From assembly GCA_004005435.1 (NCBI GenBank), contig RZWH01000001.1, forward strand, positions 372,001 through 436,000: a DNA stretch of 64,000 nt, given 5' to 3'. A program made the position numbers and the translations under genes. The notes beneath the pieces are model-generated. The model made no database searches. It saw nothing but the letters and a program-made list of their open reading frames with translations, and had not been told where the DNA came from. The stretch comes from Rhodobacteraceae bacterium CCMM004. GTDB lineage: Bacteria; Pseudomonadota; Alphaproteobacteria; Rhodobacterales; Rhodobacteraceae. Every line of letters begins with the position of its first letter. The stretch's first letter is position 1. This document shows, piece by piece, positions 8,471 through 18,160 of this stretch.

Positions 8471-9513
8471 CCCAACCGGCCGGTGAAACGGACGCCCGGG
8501 CCCGCGGCGACGCGGCCGATCCGCGAGACGTTCTCGCCCGCCGCGCTCAGCACGCCCTCCAGGCGGTCGGCCGCATCCGGCGCCACCACCGCGACCATGC
8601 CGATGCCGCAGTTGAAGGTCCTGAGCGCCTCGTCCTGGACCAGCCCCCCCGCCTCGGCCAGCCAGCCGAAGACGCCGGGCAAGGGCCAGGCGCCGAGATC
8701 GATCTCGGCCCCCAGGCCCTCGGGCAGCACCCGCGGCACGTTCTCGCTGAGCCCGCCGCCGGTGATGTGGGCCAGCGCCCGCAGCCCCCCGGCGCGATGC
8801 GCCTCCAGCGCCGCACGGACATAGAGCCGCGTCGGCGCCAGCAGCGCGCGTCCCAGCGGTGCCCCTGAGAACGGGGCGGGATCGGTCCAGGCGAGCCCCT
8901 CGCGCTCGACGATCTTGCGCACCAGCGAGTAACCGTTCGAATGCACCCCGTCCGAGCCGAGGCCGAGGAGAACGTCGCCCTCGGACACCTCGCGCGGCAG
9001 GCCGCCGCCCCGCTCCATCGCGCCGACGGCGAACCCGGCCAGGTCGAACTCGCCCGGCCGGTAGAGGCCCGGCATCTCGGCCGTCTCGCCGCCGATCAGG
9101 GCGCAGCCGGCCCGGGCGCAGCCCTCGGCGATCCCGGCGACCACGCGCGCGGCGGCATCGACGTCCAGCTTGCCGGTGGCGAAGTAGTCGAGGAAGAACA
9201 AGGGCTCGGCGCCCTGGCACACCAAATCGTTGACGCACATCGCGACGAGATCGATGCCGATCTCGTCCAGCATCCCGGTCTCGGTGGCCAGCGTGAGCTT
9301 GGTGCCGACCCCGTCGGTGGCGGCGACCAGGATCGGGTCCGTGAACCCCGCCGCTTTCAGATCGAACAGCGCGCCGAAGCCGCCCAGTCCGGCCATCGTG
9401 CCGGGGCGGCGGGTGCGCGCCGCGTCGGCGCCGATGCGGTCGACCAGCGCGTTGCCGGCGGCGATGTCGACACCGGCATCGGCATAGGTCAGGGGGGGCG
9501 GTCGGTCGGGCAT
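8467..9513 (-). CDS. purM: Phosphoribosylformylglycinamidine cyclo-ligase (AIR synthetase)
   Basis: This 348-residue protein closes the imidazole ring of AIR with ATP. Landmarks are [16 protein letters not shown] at the N-terminus, [17 protein letters not shown] and [11 protein letters not shown], all invariant in PurM. The length matches the family. It forms a two-gene operon with purN by a 4-bp overlap and is followed upstream by a short gap to the divergent tRNA gene. Confidence 0.96.
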   Translation of the reverse strand: MPDRPPPLTYADAGVDIAAGNALVDRIGADAARTRRPGTMAGLGGFGALFDLKAAGFTDPILVAATDGVGTKLTLATETGMLDEIGIDLVAMCVNDLVCQGAEPLFFLDYFATGKLDVDAAARVVAGIAEGCARAGCALIGGETAEMPGLYRPGEFDLAGFAVGAMERGGGLPREVSEGDVLLGLGSDGVHSNGYSLVRKIVEREGLAWTDPAPFSGAPLGRALLAPTRLYVRAALEAHRAGGLRALAHITGGGLSENVPRVLPEGLGAEIDLGAWPLPGVFGWLAEAGGLVQDEALRTFNCGIGMVAVVAPDAADRLEGVLSAAGENVSRIGRVAAGPGVRFTGRLG

Positions 9514-9626
9514 CGCTGTCTCCGTCGCGGCGGCTGCGCCGCGGCCTAACCGATCCCGCCGCGGACGGCAACGGCGCGGTGGCCGCGCTTGACCCGGCCG
9601 CCTGCCATGCTACTCCGAGACGGCGG

Positions 9627-9703
9627 GGGCCTGTAGCTCAATTGGTTAGAGCAGAGCGCTCATAACGCTTTGGTTGGGGGTTCGAGTCCCTCCGGGCCTA
9701 CCA
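9627..9703 (+). tRNA. tRNA with CAU anticodon (tRNA-Ile2 or elongator tRNA-Met)
   Basis: A 77-base cloverleaf can be folded. It has a 7-bp acceptor arm with a G-U first pair, D-arm GCTC/GAGC, anticodon stem GAGCG/CGCTT with loop CTCATAA, T-arm with TTCGAGT, discriminator A and an encoded CCA. The anticodon is CAU. The acceptor GG-G-CC core and the GAGCG-CTCATAA-CGCTT stem look more like the lysidine-modified tRNA-Ile2 than elongator Met, but many annotations would write Met. It is not initiator type. Confidence 0.93.
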
Positions 9704-9944
9704 ATCCGCACCCCGCCCCCTGGCCCCGCAGGCGCATGTCCGACCGCGTGGACCCGGCCCTCGCCGCCGCCGCCGCCGGAGGCACCGGACCCGCGGCGGT
9801 GCCCTCCGCCGCGCGCCGCATCTGGGGTCGCGGTCCGCCCCCTGCGGATGGCCGCTGGCGGCCTCCACACCCGGCACGGTGCCCCTGTTCAATCTCGGCG
9901 CGATGTGGTCGAAGGACAGCACGACGTCTTGAGGGAGGGCAGGC

Positions 9945-11321
9945 ATGGACGACCGCATCAACGACACTCTCGACCGCTGGGACCGCGAGAGCTTTCTCCA
10001 CCCCTCGACCCACCTGGCCAAGCACGCCCGCGGCGAGGTTGCCAATCGCATCGTCCAGCGGGCGAGCGGGGTTTATATCGAGGACCGCGACGGCACGCGC
10101 CTCCTCGACGCCTTCGCCGGGCTCTACTGCGTGAACGTGGGCTATGGGCGCACCGAAATCGCCGAGGCCATCGCCCATCAGGCGCAGGAGCTGGCCTATT
10201 ACCACGCCTATGCCGGGCACGGCACCGAGGCGTCCATCACCCTGGCGCATATGGTGATGGAGCGGATGCCGGCGCATATGTCCAAGGTGTTCTTCGGCCT
10301 CGGCGGCTCGGACGCGAACACCACGAACGTCAAGCTGGTCTGGTATTACAACAACATCCTCGGCCGCCCGGAGAAGAAGAAGATCATCTCGCGCCACCGC
10401 GGCTATCACGGGTCGGGGATCATGTCGGGCTCGCTGACCGGCCTGCCCATGTGGCACACCCATTTCGACCTGCCGCTCGACCGGGTGCTGCATACCGAGG
10501 CGCCGTATTTCATGCACCGTCAGGACCGCGACCAGGACGAGGCGCAGTTCGCCGCCCACTGCGTCGAGGCGCTGGAGGCGATGATCCTGCGGGAGGGGCC
10601 AGAGACGGTCGCGGCCTTCGTCGCCGAGCCGGTGCTGGGCACGGGCGGGATCGTGCCGCCGCCCGAGGGCTATTGGGAGGGTGTGCAGGAGGTGCTGGAC
10701 CGCCACGACATCCTGTTCATCGCCGACGAGGTCGTCACCGGCTTCGGCCGCCTGGGCTCGATGACCGGGTCGGCCCATTACGGGCTCAAGCCCGACATCA
10801 TCACGATCGCCAAGGGCCTGACCTCGGCCTATGCGCCGCTCTCGGGGAGCGTGGTCGGGGACCGGGTTTGGTCGGTGCTGGAACAGGGCACGGATGCCAC
10901 CGGCCCCCTCGGCCACGGCTGGACCTACGCCGCGCACCCCCTGGGCGCTGCCGCCGGGGTGGCGAATCTGCGGCTGATCGACGAGCTGGGGCTGGTCGAA
11001 AACGCCGCCGAGGTGGGGTCCTACCTCACCATGGGTCTCGCCCAGGCGGTGAGCGATCACCCGGCAGTGGGCGAGGTGCGGGGCGTCGGGATGCTCTCGG
11101 CGGTCGAGCTGATGGCCGATCCGCAAGCGGGCACGTTCTATCCCGCAGGGGCTGGCATCGCGGCCAAGGTGACGACGGCGATGGCCGCCCGCGGGGTCAT
11201 CGCCCGACCGATGCCCCATAGCGAGGTTCTGGGCTTTGCCCCGCCGCTCTGCCTGACCCGGGCCGAGGCCGACACGATCTGCGAGGTGACCCGGGCGGCG
11301 CTGGACGAGGTGCTGGACTGA
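9945..11321 (+). CDS. Class III omega-aminotransferase (PLP)
   Basis: This 458-residue fold-type I PLP enzyme closely resembles the (S)-selective omega-transaminase from Ruegeria sp. TM1040, as I recall that sequence. The lysine forming the Schiff base is Lys290 in ITIAKGL, and the cofactor Asp is in [11 protein letters not shown]. The N-terminal [13 protein letters not shown] and [15 protein letters not shown] are family marks. It probably moves amino groups from omega-amino acids or amines to pyruvate. The exact substrate is unknown. The ATG has a GAGGGAGG site. Confidence 0.9.
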   Translation: MDDRINDTLDRWDRESFLHPSTHLAKHARGEVANRIVQRASGVYIEDRDGTRLLDAFAGLYCVNVGYGRTEIAEAIAHQAQELAYYHAYAGHGTEASITLAHMVMERMPAHMSKVFFGLGGSDANTTNVKLVWYYNNILGRPEKKKIISRHRGYHGSGIMSGSLTGLPMWHTHFDLPLDRVLHTEAPYFMHRQDRDQDEAQFAAHCVEALEAMILREGPETVAAFVAEPVLGTGGIVPPPEGYWEGVQEVLDRHDILFIADEVVTGFGRLGSMTGSAHYGLKPDIITIAKGLTSAYAPLSGSVVGDRVWSVLEQGTDATGPLGHGWTYAAHPLGAAAGVANLRLIDELGLVENAAEVGSYLTMGLAQAVSDHPAVGEVRGVGMLSAVELMADPQAGTFYPAGAGIAAKVTTAMAARGVIARPMPHSEVLGFAPPLCLTRAEADTICEVTRAALDEVLD

Positions 11322-11351
11322 CCCAAGCCTCCGCGGCGCACCGCCCGCCGG

Positions 11352-12245
11352 TCAGGGGAGCGGTGCGCCGTGGACTTCGCGGCGCCGGCGCAACTGCGCC
11401 TCGCGCAGGGTGATGAACACCACCGATCCCAGGATCGCCGACCCGCCCAGGACGACGTAGAGGTCGATCCCCTCGCCGAAGACGAACCAGCCCAACAGCG
11501 TCGCCCAAAGCAGTTGCAGGAACGTCACCGGCTGGGTCACCGCGATGGGCGCGGCACGGAAGGCCAGCGTCATCGTCAGGTGCCCCGCCGTGGCCAGGGA
11601 CGCCACCAAGAACAGCCAGGCGAGGTCGCCCGAACTGGGCCAGACCCACACCGCCGCGGCCAGCGGCGCCAGGCCCACAGTGACGGTGACCGACAGCATC
11701 GCCACCACCACCTGCGGCGCCACCTCGTCGGCCAACACCTTGCCCAACAGGTAGGACGCGCCAAAGGCCAGCGCGGTGCCCAGCATCGCCAGGTGCCCGG
11801 GCGAGATCTCGCGAAACCCTGGACGCAGGATCAACAGCGCGCCGGCCAGGGCCACGGCGACCGCGATCAGCCGCCGCGCCGCGAGGCTCTCGCCCAGAAA
11901 CAGCGCCGCGCCGAGCGTCACGTAGACCGGCGTGAGATAGTTCATCGCCGTCACCTCGGCGATGGGGATCTGCGTCATCGCGTAAAACCACAGCGCCACC
12001 CCCACCGTGTGCACCGCGCCCCGGGCGGCGACGCGCCCCAGAGTTGGGCGGCTCAGGCGGGTCTGGCGCAGCACGCCGAGCATCGGGATCAGAAAGACCA
12101 GACCGAGGAGGTAGCGCAGGAAGGCCGCCTGGGCGGCCGGCACCCGGCCGTCGAGATGCTTGACCACTGCGGTGACGCCGACGAACAGGATGCCCGTCAG
12201 CAGCATCCACAGAACGCCCGCCACGGGACGCGGCGGCGCGCTCAT
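11352..12245 (-). CDS. EamA/DMT-family transporter
   Basis: This 297-residue protein is almost wholly hydrophobic, with about ten predicted helices in two EamA repeats. Examples are VLWMLLTGILFVGVTAVVK at the start and PVTFLQLLWATLLGWFVFGE in the second half. FLRYLLGLVFLIPML and AMNYLTPVYVTLGAALFLGE are typical of the RhaT/EamA group of metabolite exporters in the inner membrane. Substrate unknown. It converges with the aminotransferase. Confidence 0.88.
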   Translation of the reverse strand: MSAPPRPVAGVLWMLLTGILFVGVTAVVKHLDGRVPAAQAAFLRYLLGLVFLIPMLGVLRQTRLSRPTLGRVAARGAVHTVGVALWFYAMTQIPIAEVTAMNYLTPVYVTLGAALFLGESLAARRLIAVAVALAGALLILRPGFREISPGHLAMLGTALAFGASYLLGKVLADEVAPQVVVAMLSVTVTVGLAPLAAAVWVWPSSGDLAWLFLVASLATAGHLTMTLAFRAAPIAVTQPVTFLQLLWATLLGWFVFGEGIDLYVVLGGSAILGSVVFITLREAQLRRRREVHGAPLP

Positions 12246-12553
12246 CCCTGGGCCTGGCGGGGCGCCGCCGGTCTGCCGGGCGTGGCGGAGACCGGCCCGG
12301 TCGGCGGCGCGGGCGCGTCGCTAGGGGTCCGGCGATCCGCGCGCAGGGGGCCGCGCCCCGGCCCCTCCGGCCGGGCGGCCGCGATCTGCGCGCCGGCGGC
12401 CGGACTCGACGGCCGCCCCGGCGCTTGCCCGAACGGAAAGCTGCACATAGACCCTGCGTTAGCGCCCCCGCGGAGCGCCGTCCAGCAAACGTTTGAACTG
12501 TCCACGCCAGCAGAACAGCCGCGGTCGCGCGCCCCCGGAACCCGTCCGGGCGG
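12246..12553. other. Intergenic region with no recognisable gene
   Basis: These 308 bases separate the transglycosylase end from the DMT transporter start. They are GC-rich with several short inverted repeats, and a 10-bp palindrome CAAACGTTTG at 12487-12496 that could be a regulator half-site pair. I see no ORF with coding character, RNA gene or member of the repeat families found elsewhere. Confidence 0.5.
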
Positions 12554-13024
12554 TCACCGCAGTCCGGTCGCCTCCAACAGGCCCAACCGCTTGGCCTCGT
12601 AATAATAGCCCCGGGCGTACCACATGACCGCCTCGGATTCGTCGCCGCCCGAAACCATCCACGCGCCGCGCAGATACTTGCCCGCGTATTTTAGGTTCAC
12701 CTCTGGATCGAGGAGAGACTGGGGCGGGCCGCGGTGGCCCATGGTCCGCGCCGTCTGCGGCAGAATCTGCATGAGCCCCCAATACGGGCCGTTGCGGGCG
12801 TGGGCGCGATAATCGCTCTCGCGTTGGATCACCCGGTGCAGGAGCGACCGGGGGATGCCGTGGATCGCGGCCCACTTGTTCACCAGCCGCCGCATCTGCG
12901 GGGTTTCGCCGGGATAGAGGTCGGGGACGGCGGCGGGGGCGCGGCGGGTCACCTCCTCGCGGCGGCCGCAGGCGGCCAACGCGGGCAGGCCCACGAGCAG
13001 GAAACGGCGGGACAGTCGGGTCAT
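12554..13024 (-). CDS. Lytic transglycosylase lipoprotein (SLT domain)
   Basis: This 156-residue lipoprotein has lipobox LAAC (Cys19). The SLT domain follows: LLHRVIQRESDYRAHARN gives the catalytic Glu69, and GLMQILPQTARTMG is the second SLT motif. AVMWYARGYYYEAKR closes the domain. It cleaves peptidoglycan in the periplasm. The domain is small, about the size of MltE-like enzymes. It lies 10 bases after the Sel1 gene and is probably in the same operon. Confidence 0.88.
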   Translation of the reverse strand: MTRLSRRFLLVGLPALAACGRREEVTRRAPAAVPDLYPGETPQMRRLVNKWAAIHGIPRSLLHRVIQRESDYRAHARNGPYWGLMQILPQTARTMGHRGPPQSLLDPEVNLKYAGKYLRGAWMVSGGDESEAVMWYARGYYYEAKRLGLLEATGLR

Positions 13025-13034
13025 CGCAACCTCG

Positions 13035-13523
13035 TCAACGGAACGGATACATCCAGGTCTTGTAATCGGACACCAGGATATGGGCCTTTTCGATCTCTTC
13101 GGGTGTCATTTTCTTGACCACCTCTTCCAGGCTGATGGCCGCGTCCGGGTCGCCGCCGATGGCCGACAGAGTATACCACATATACGCGCGCACCAGATCC
13201 GGGGCGGTGAGCCCGCGGCCCACCTCGTAATACCAGCCGATGCCGGACTGGGCGCCGGCGTGCCCCTTCATCGCCGAGCGCAGATACCATTCGAAGGCGC
13301 GCACGTCGTCGCGCGGCACCCCCAGCCCCATGGCGTACATGACGCCGATCAACTCTTCGGCATCGGCGTTGCCCGAGCGCGCGGCGGGCAGGAACGTCTC
13401 CATCGCCTCGGCAAAGCGCCCTGCCTCCATCAGGTCGCGCCCGGTCTCCACGTCGGCCAGGGCGGGGCTGGACAGGCCCAGTCCGATGGCCAAAATGCGC
13501 CCATGCCAGCGCGTCTGCCGCAT
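13035..13523 (-). CDS. Sel1-repeat periplasmic protein
   Basis: This 162-residue protein has a signal peptide ending LSSPALA. Tandem Sel1/TPR-like repeats follow: AEELIGVMYAMGLGVPRDDVRAFEWYLRSA and AQSGIGWYYEVGRGL, with the usual Gly and Tyr spacing. Such repeats form protein-binding solenoids. It is followed by the lytic transglycosylase, so a role in cell-wall remodelling is plausible. Its 5' end overlaps the 5' end of the divergent cytochrome peroxidase gene by 21 bp, so the two starts compete for the same DNA. Confidence 0.82.
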   Translation of the reverse strand: MRQTRWHGRILAIGLGLSSPALADVETGRDLMEAGRFAEAMETFLPAARSGNADAEELIGVMYAMGLGVPRDDVRAFEWYLRSAMKGHAGAQSGIGWYYEVGRGLTAPDLVRAYMWYTLSAIGGDPDAAISLEEVVKKMTPEEIEKAHILVSDYKTWMYPFR

Positions 13524-14831
13524 CTCTGCGCCCTCCTCGTCTGCCTCGCCCTGCCGGCGGCGGCCGGCCCCGATCTGCCCCGCCCACTGAGCGACGCGGA
13601 CTTCGACCCGGTGGAGTCGGCGCAGGCGAGATTGGGGCAGCTTCTGTTCTACGACAAGATCCTGTCGGGCAACCGCAACGTCAGTTGCGGCACCTGCCAC
13701 CATCACGACCACGGCGGCGGCGACGGCCTGTCGCTGGGGATCGGCGAGGGCGGCGTCGGCGTGGGGCCCCGGCGCACCGCCGGGACCGGCCCCGATGCGA
13801 TCCGCAAGAGGGTGCCGCGCAACGCCCCGGGGCTGTGGAACCTGGGCGCGCGCGAGGTCGAAACCCTGTTCCACGACGGGCGGCTGTCGCGGTCGGACCG
13901 GTTCGGCAACGGCTTCGACACCCCGGCCGAGGAATGGCTGCCCCCGGGCCTCGCCACCCCTCTCGCCGCGCAGGCGCTGTTCCCGCTGGTGGCGCAGTTC
14001 GAGATGGCCGGCAACCCGCGCGAGAACGAGATCGCGGGCGCCGTCCACGACCGCATCGACGCGGCCTGGCCGATCCTGGCCAAGCGCGTGCGCACGATCC
14101 CCGCCTATGGCGGAATGTTCGTCGATGCCTTCGACCACATCGAGCGGCCGGAACAGGTGAGCATCGTCGAAATCGGCAACGCCCTCGGCGCCTTCATCGC
14201 CTCCGAGTGGCGGAACCACGACAGCCCCTTCGACCACCACCTGGCGGGCGATCCGACGGCGCTGAGCGACGCGGCCCGGGCCGGGATGGACCTGTTCTAT
14301 GGCCGCGCGGGGTGTGCGACCTGCCATGCCGGGCCTCTGTTGACCGATCACGGGTTTCACGCCCTGGCCCTGCCGCAGATCGGGCCCGGGCGCACCCGCC
14401 GCTTCGACCCCTATCCCCGCGACGTGGGCCGGATGGGCGAGAGTGACCGGCTGGAGGACGCCTATCGGTTCCGCACCCCGTCGCTGCGCAACGTCGCCCT
14501 GACCGCGCCCTATGGGCACAACGGGGCCTATCCCACCTTGCGCGGCATCGTGGCGCACCATGCCGACCCCCTGGGCGCGTTGGACCGCTGGACCCCGGAC
14601 CTGGCGCGGCTGCCAGAGGCACCTTGGCTCTCGCCCGCCGACTTCGCCGCCGCCGCCGACCCGCGCGAGGCCGCCCGCCACCGCCGGGCGGTGGACATCA
14701 CCGCCGTGGCGCTGAGCGACGCCGATCTCGACGCGCTGGTGGCGTTCCTGAAGGCGCTGACCGGCGACACCGCGCGCACCCGTCCCCTGGGCCGCCCCCA
14801 TGCGGTGCCGAGCGGCCTGCCCGTCGACTGA
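13503..14831 (+). CDS. Diheme cytochrome c peroxidase family protein
   Basis: This 442-residue exported protein has a signal peptide (LCALLVCLALPAAAG). Two c-type heme sites are visible: CGTCH (Cys62, Cys65, His66) and CATCH (Cys271, Cys274, His275). RTPSLRNVALTAPYGHNGAYPTL is the conserved block of the CcpA/MauG/MbnH superfamily. It may reduce peroxide or oxidise a partner protein in the periplasm. The first heme motif runs into HHHDHGGGDGLSLG, as in MbnH-like members. The start overlaps the divergent Sel1 gene. Confidence 0.88.
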   Translation: MPARLPHLCALLVCLALPAAAGPDLPRPLSDADFDPVESAQARLGQLLFYDKILSGNRNVSCGTCHHHDHGGGDGLSLGIGEGGVGVGPRRTAGTGPDAIRKRVPRNAPGLWNLGAREVETLFHDGRLSRSDRFGNGFDTPAEEWLPPGLATPLAAQALFPLVAQFEMAGNPRENEIAGAVHDRIDAAWPILAKRVRTIPAYGGMFVDAFDHIERPEQVSIVEIGNALGAFIASEWRNHDSPFDHHLAGDPTALSDAARAGMDLFYGRAGCATCHAGPLLTDHGFHALALPQIGPGRTRRFDPYPRDVGRMGESDRLEDAYRFRTPSLRNVALTAPYGHNGAYPTLRGIVAHHADPLGALDRWTPDLARLPEAPWLSPADFAAAADPREAARHRRAVDITAVALSDADLDALVAFLKALTGDTARTRPLGRPHAVPSGLPVD

Positions 14832-14907
14832 CCCCGGCCCCGTCGCCGCAGCCCGCTGGCCGGCGCGGCCCGGCGGCTTAGGTGATGCGGCCAAGAGCGA
14901 GGGGCCC

Positions 14908-15564
14908 ATGCTGCATGTCACCGACCTATGGAAGAGCTATCCCGGCGCCGATGGGCCGGTGGCGATCCTGCGCGGCGTGTCGCTGGAGCTCGCCGCGGGG
15001 GCGACCCTGGCCCTGACCGGCGAGAGCGGGTCGGGCAAGTCGACGCTTCTGCACGTGATCGGCGGGCTCGACAGTGCCGATCGGGGGACGGTGCGCCTGG
15101 GCGAGGTCGAGCTGACCGCCCTCGACGATGTCGGACGCGCGCGGCTCAGGCGCGGCACGGTGGGGGTGGTGTTCCAGCAGTTCAACCTGATCCCGTCGCT
15201 GGACGTGGCGCGCAACCTGGCGTTCCAGGCGCGGCTGGCGGGGGCAGAGGATCCGGCCTGGACGGCGGTGCTGGCCGACCGGCTGGGACTGACCGCGCAT
15301 CTTCGGAAATACCCCGAGGAGCTGTCGGGGGGACAGCAGCAGAGGGTCGCCATCGGCCGCACCCTGGCGGTGCGCCCGCGGCTCGTGCTGGCCGACGAAC
15401 CGACGGGCAACCTGGACGAGGACACCGGCGCGGCGGTCCTGGCGCTGATGCTGGACCTGGTCGCCGAGACCGGCGCGGCGCTCCTGACCGTGACCCATTC
15501 CGAGCGTCTGGCGGCGCGGATGGACCGCCGCCTGCACCTCGCCCACGGCCAGGTGTCGCCGTGA
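14908..15564 (+). CDS. ABC transporter ATP-binding protein (AttE/LolD-type)
   Basis: This 218-residue ATPase has Walker A GESGSGKST, signature LSGGQQQR, Walker B RLVLADEPTG and the switch His in LLTVTHS. It belongs to the group that energises FtsX-type permeases. The large FtsX permease and the AttH-like protein follow in order, as in AttEFGH systems. The ATG at 14908 follows GCGAGGGG. An in-frame extension to 14800 is unlikely. Substrate unknown; a cell-envelope or lipid substrate is a reasonable guess from the family. Confidence 0.9.
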   Translation: MLHVTDLWKSYPGADGPVAILRGVSLELAAGATLALTGESGSGKSTLLHVIGGLDSADRGTVRLGEVELTALDDVGRARLRRGTVGVVFQQFNLIPSLDVARNLAFQARLAGAEDPAWTAVLADRLGLTAHLRKYPEELSGGQQQRVAIGRTLAVRPRLVLADEPTGNLDEDTGAAVLALMLDLVAETGAALLTVTHSERLAARMDRRLHLAHGQVSP

Positions 15565-15581
15565 CCGCCGCCGCGGGACGC

Positions 15582-15600
15582 GATTTTTCGCCGAAAAATC
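15582..15600. repeat. Palindrome GATTTTTCG-C-CGAAAAATC, copy 1
   Basis: Perfect 9-bp arms flank a single base. It lies in the 184-bp gap between the ATPase and permease genes of one operon. Copy 2 at 15702 has the complementary centre base, so the two are in opposite orientation. It could be an mRNA stability hairpin or a REP-like element. Confidence 0.75.
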
Positions 15601-15701
15601 GGCCCCGCCCGACGCCGCGGGATCGCGTCAACGCCGCACACGGCCTCTCCCTCGGCGGCCCCGTCCAGGGCGATGGTGTGTTGCGCGCGCGGGGGGGCGA
15701 G

Positions 15702-15732
15702 GGGCCAGATTTTTCGGCGAAAAATCTGGCCC
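15702..15732. repeat. Palindrome with 15-bp perfect arms, copy 2
   Basis: The arms GGGCCAGATTTTTCG and its exact complement flank one G, making a 31-base perfect inverted repeat. The core matches the copy at 15582 in reverse orientation. The pair occupies most of the conserved part of the intra-operon gap and ends 16 bases before the permease ATG. Confidence 0.8.
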
Positions 15733-15748
15733 TGTCCGGGGGTCGGCG

Positions 15749-18160
15749 ATGATCGGGGCGGGTCTCGCGGCACTGTTGTCGCATTGGCGGCGGCGGCCGT
15801 TCCAGCTCCTCACGCTCCTTTTGGGGCTGGCGACGGCCACGGCGCTATGGTCGGCGGTGCAGGCGATCAACGCCGAGGCACGGGTCAGCTACGACCGCGC
15901 CGCCGCCGCGCTCGGGCCCACTCGGCGGGACCGAATCGCCGCCGCCGACGGCCAGCCCATGGACGCCGCGCTCTTCGTCGCGCTGCGGCGGGCGAGCTGG
16001 CCGGTGACGCCCGTGATCGAGGCCACGATCCCCACCCGCGCAGGGCCCCTGCGGCTGATCGGGATCGACCCCTTCACCCTGCCGCCCCAGGATGTGCCGC
16101 AGGTGGCCGGGGCCGGGTTCGACGCCGCCTTCGTCACGCCGCCGGGGCAGTTGATCGCCGCGCCCGCCACGGCCGAGCGCCTGGCCGCCGCCGATCTGCC
16201 TCCGCTGATTGCCGTCGAAGGCGCGCCCCCGGGCGTGGCCTACGGCGACATCCCCACGGTGCAGCGGCTGGCGGGGCTCGACGGGCGGCACTCGTACCTG
16301 ACGGTCACCGGACCCGCCCCCATCGGGCAGCGCCCCTTGAGCGAGATCACCCCCGACCTCCGCATCGAGCCCGCGACGGACGCCGCCGGCGGCGACCTCG
16401 CGCGGCTGACCGACAGCTTCCACCTCAACCTCACGGCGTTCGGGCTCCTGAGCTTCGCGGTCGGCCTCTTCATCGTGCGGGGCGCCATCGGCCTGGCGTT
16501 CGAGCAGCGAAGACCGGTGTTCCGCACGCTCCGCGCGCTGGGTCTGAGCCGCCGGACGCTGATCGGCCTCCTGGTGGGCGAACTGGCGGTCTTTGCCCTG
16601 ATCGCCGGGGCTGCGGGCATCGCGCTGGGCTACGGGATCGCGGCGCTGCTTCTGCCCGACGTCGCGGCGACGCTGCGCGGCCTCTACGGCGCCAGCGTCG
16701 ACGGCAGCCTGTCGCTGCGCCCCGCCTGGTGGCTGGCGGGCCTCGGCATCGCCATGCTGGGCACGGCGGTGGCGGCGGCGGGCGCGCTCTGGCAGCTCTG
16801 GCGCCTGCCGCTCCTGGCGCCGGCGCAGCCGCGGGCCTGGGCGCGCGGGTCGGCCGCGGCGCTGCGCTGGCAACTGGCGGCGGCCGGGGGATTGGCCCTG
16901 GTCGCGCTGGCCGCGGGGTTGTTGGGCGGTGGGCTGATCGGCGCCTTCGTTCTCCTGGGCGCGCTCCTGATCGCCGCGGCCCTGACCCTGCCCGCGGTGC
17001 TGCACGCCGCGCTCGCCCTGGGCGCCCGGAGCGCGCGGGGGGCGGTCGCCGAGTGGTTCTGGGCCGACACCCGCCAACAGGTGCCGGGGCTCGCCCTGGC
17101 GCTGATGGCGCTCCTCCTGGCGCTGGCGGCGAATATCGGCGTCGGCACGATGGTGTCGAGCTTTCGCCTGACCTTCACCGGGTGGCTGGACCAGAGGCTG
17201 GCCTCCGAGCTCTACGTCACCGCCGAGACAGAGGCCCAGGCGCGGGCGTTGGAGACCTGGTTGGTCCCCCGCACCGACGCCGTGCTGCCGATCTGGAACG
17301 TGGATGCGACGCTCTACGGCCTGCCGGGCGAGGTCTACGGCGTCGCCGACCACCCGACCTATCGCGATCACTGGCCGCTGATCGCCGCCCTGCCGGACGT
17401 ATGGGATCGGGTGGCGGCCGGGGACGGCGTGCTGATCAACGAACAGCTCGCCCGGCGCGAAGACCTGTGGCCCGGCGACCGGGTGCGCCTGCCGGGCTGG
17501 CCCGACGCGCCGGTGGCGGGCGTCTACAGCGACTACGGCAACCCCCTGGCGCAGGCGCTGTTGGGCCTCGGCCGGTTCGACGCGCTCTACCCCGAGGCAC
17601 CGCGGCTGCGCTTCGGCCTGCGGGTGGCGCCCGAGAGAGCGGGGGCGCTGGCCGCGGCTCTGATCGACGAGTTCGGCCTGCCTCCGGGCAATATGATCGA
17701 CCAGGCCGAGATCAAGGCATTTTCGCTCTCTGTCTTCGAGCGGACGTTCACGATCACCGGCGCGCTCAACGTATTGACGCTGAGCGTGGCCGGCTTCGCC
17801 ATCCTGACGAGCCTCCTGACGCTGTCGGCGATGCGGCTGCCGCAGGTGGCCCCCGTTTGGGCGCTGGGCCTGACCCGGGGGCGTCTGGCGCGGCTGGAGC
17901 TGATGCGCACCGCGCTCCTGGCCGCGCTGACCTTCCTCTGCGCGCTGCCCGTGGGTCTCTTGCTGGCCTGGGTGCTCCTGGCGGTGATCAACGTCGAGGC
18001 GTTCGGCTGGCGCCTGCCGATGCACCTCTTTCCCCGCGACTGGGCGGTCCTGGGCCTGTTGTCGCTGGCGGCGGCGGCGCTGGCGGCGCTGGGTCCGGCC
18101 CGGCGAATCGCGCGGATGCCGCCCGCGCAGTTGCTGAAGGTCTTTGCCGATGAACGCTGA
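15749..18160 (+). CDS. Large FtsX-type ABC transporter permease (AttF/AttG-like fusion)
   Basis: This 803-residue inner-membrane protein has a first helix at about 17-37 and FtsX-like four-helix units at the middle and C-terminus, with periplasmic MacB-type domains between (about 40-220 and 470-640). The final ALGPARRIARMPPAQLLKVFADE is the typical FtsX tail. Two permeases are fused in one chain, as in AttFG-like systems. The stop overlaps the AttH-like start by 11 bases, so it forms one operon with 14908 and 18150. Confidence 0.87.
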   Translation: MIGAGLAALLSHWRRRPFQLLTLLLGLATATALWSAVQAINAEARVSYDRAAAALGPTRRDRIAAADGQPMDAALFVALRRASWPVTPVIEATIPTRAGPLRLIGIDPFTLPPQDVPQVAGAGFDAAFVTPPGQLIAAPATAERLAAADLPPLIAVEGAPPGVAYGDIPTVQRLAGLDGRHSYLTVTGPAPIGQRPLSEITPDLRIEPATDAAGGDLARLTDSFHLNLTAFGLLSFAVGLFIVRGAIGLAFEQRRPVFRTLRALGLSRRTLIGLLVGELAVFALIAGAAGIALGYGIAALLLPDVAATLRGLYGASVDGSLSLRPAWWLAGLGIAMLGTAVAAAGALWQLWRLPLLAPAQPRAWARGSAAALRWQLAAAGGLALVALAAGLLGGGLIGAFVLLGALLIAAALTLPAVLHAALALGARSARGAVAEWFWADTRQQVPGLALALMALLLALAANIGVGTMVSSFRLTFTGWLDQRLASELYVTAETEAQARALETWLVPRTDAVLPIWNVDATLYGLPGEVYGVADHPTYRDHWPLIAALPDVWDRVAAGDGVLINEQLARREDLWPGDRVRLPGWPDAPVAGVYSDYGNPLAQALLGLGRFDALYPEAPRLRFGLRVAPERAGALAAALIDEFGLPPGNMIDQAEIKAFSLSVFERTFTITGALNVLTLSVAGFAILTSLLTLSAMRLPQVAPVWALGLTRGRLARLELMRTALLAALTFLCALPVGLLLAWVLLAVINVEAFGWRLPMHLFPRDWAVLGLLSLAAAALAALGPARRIARMPPAQLLKVFADER

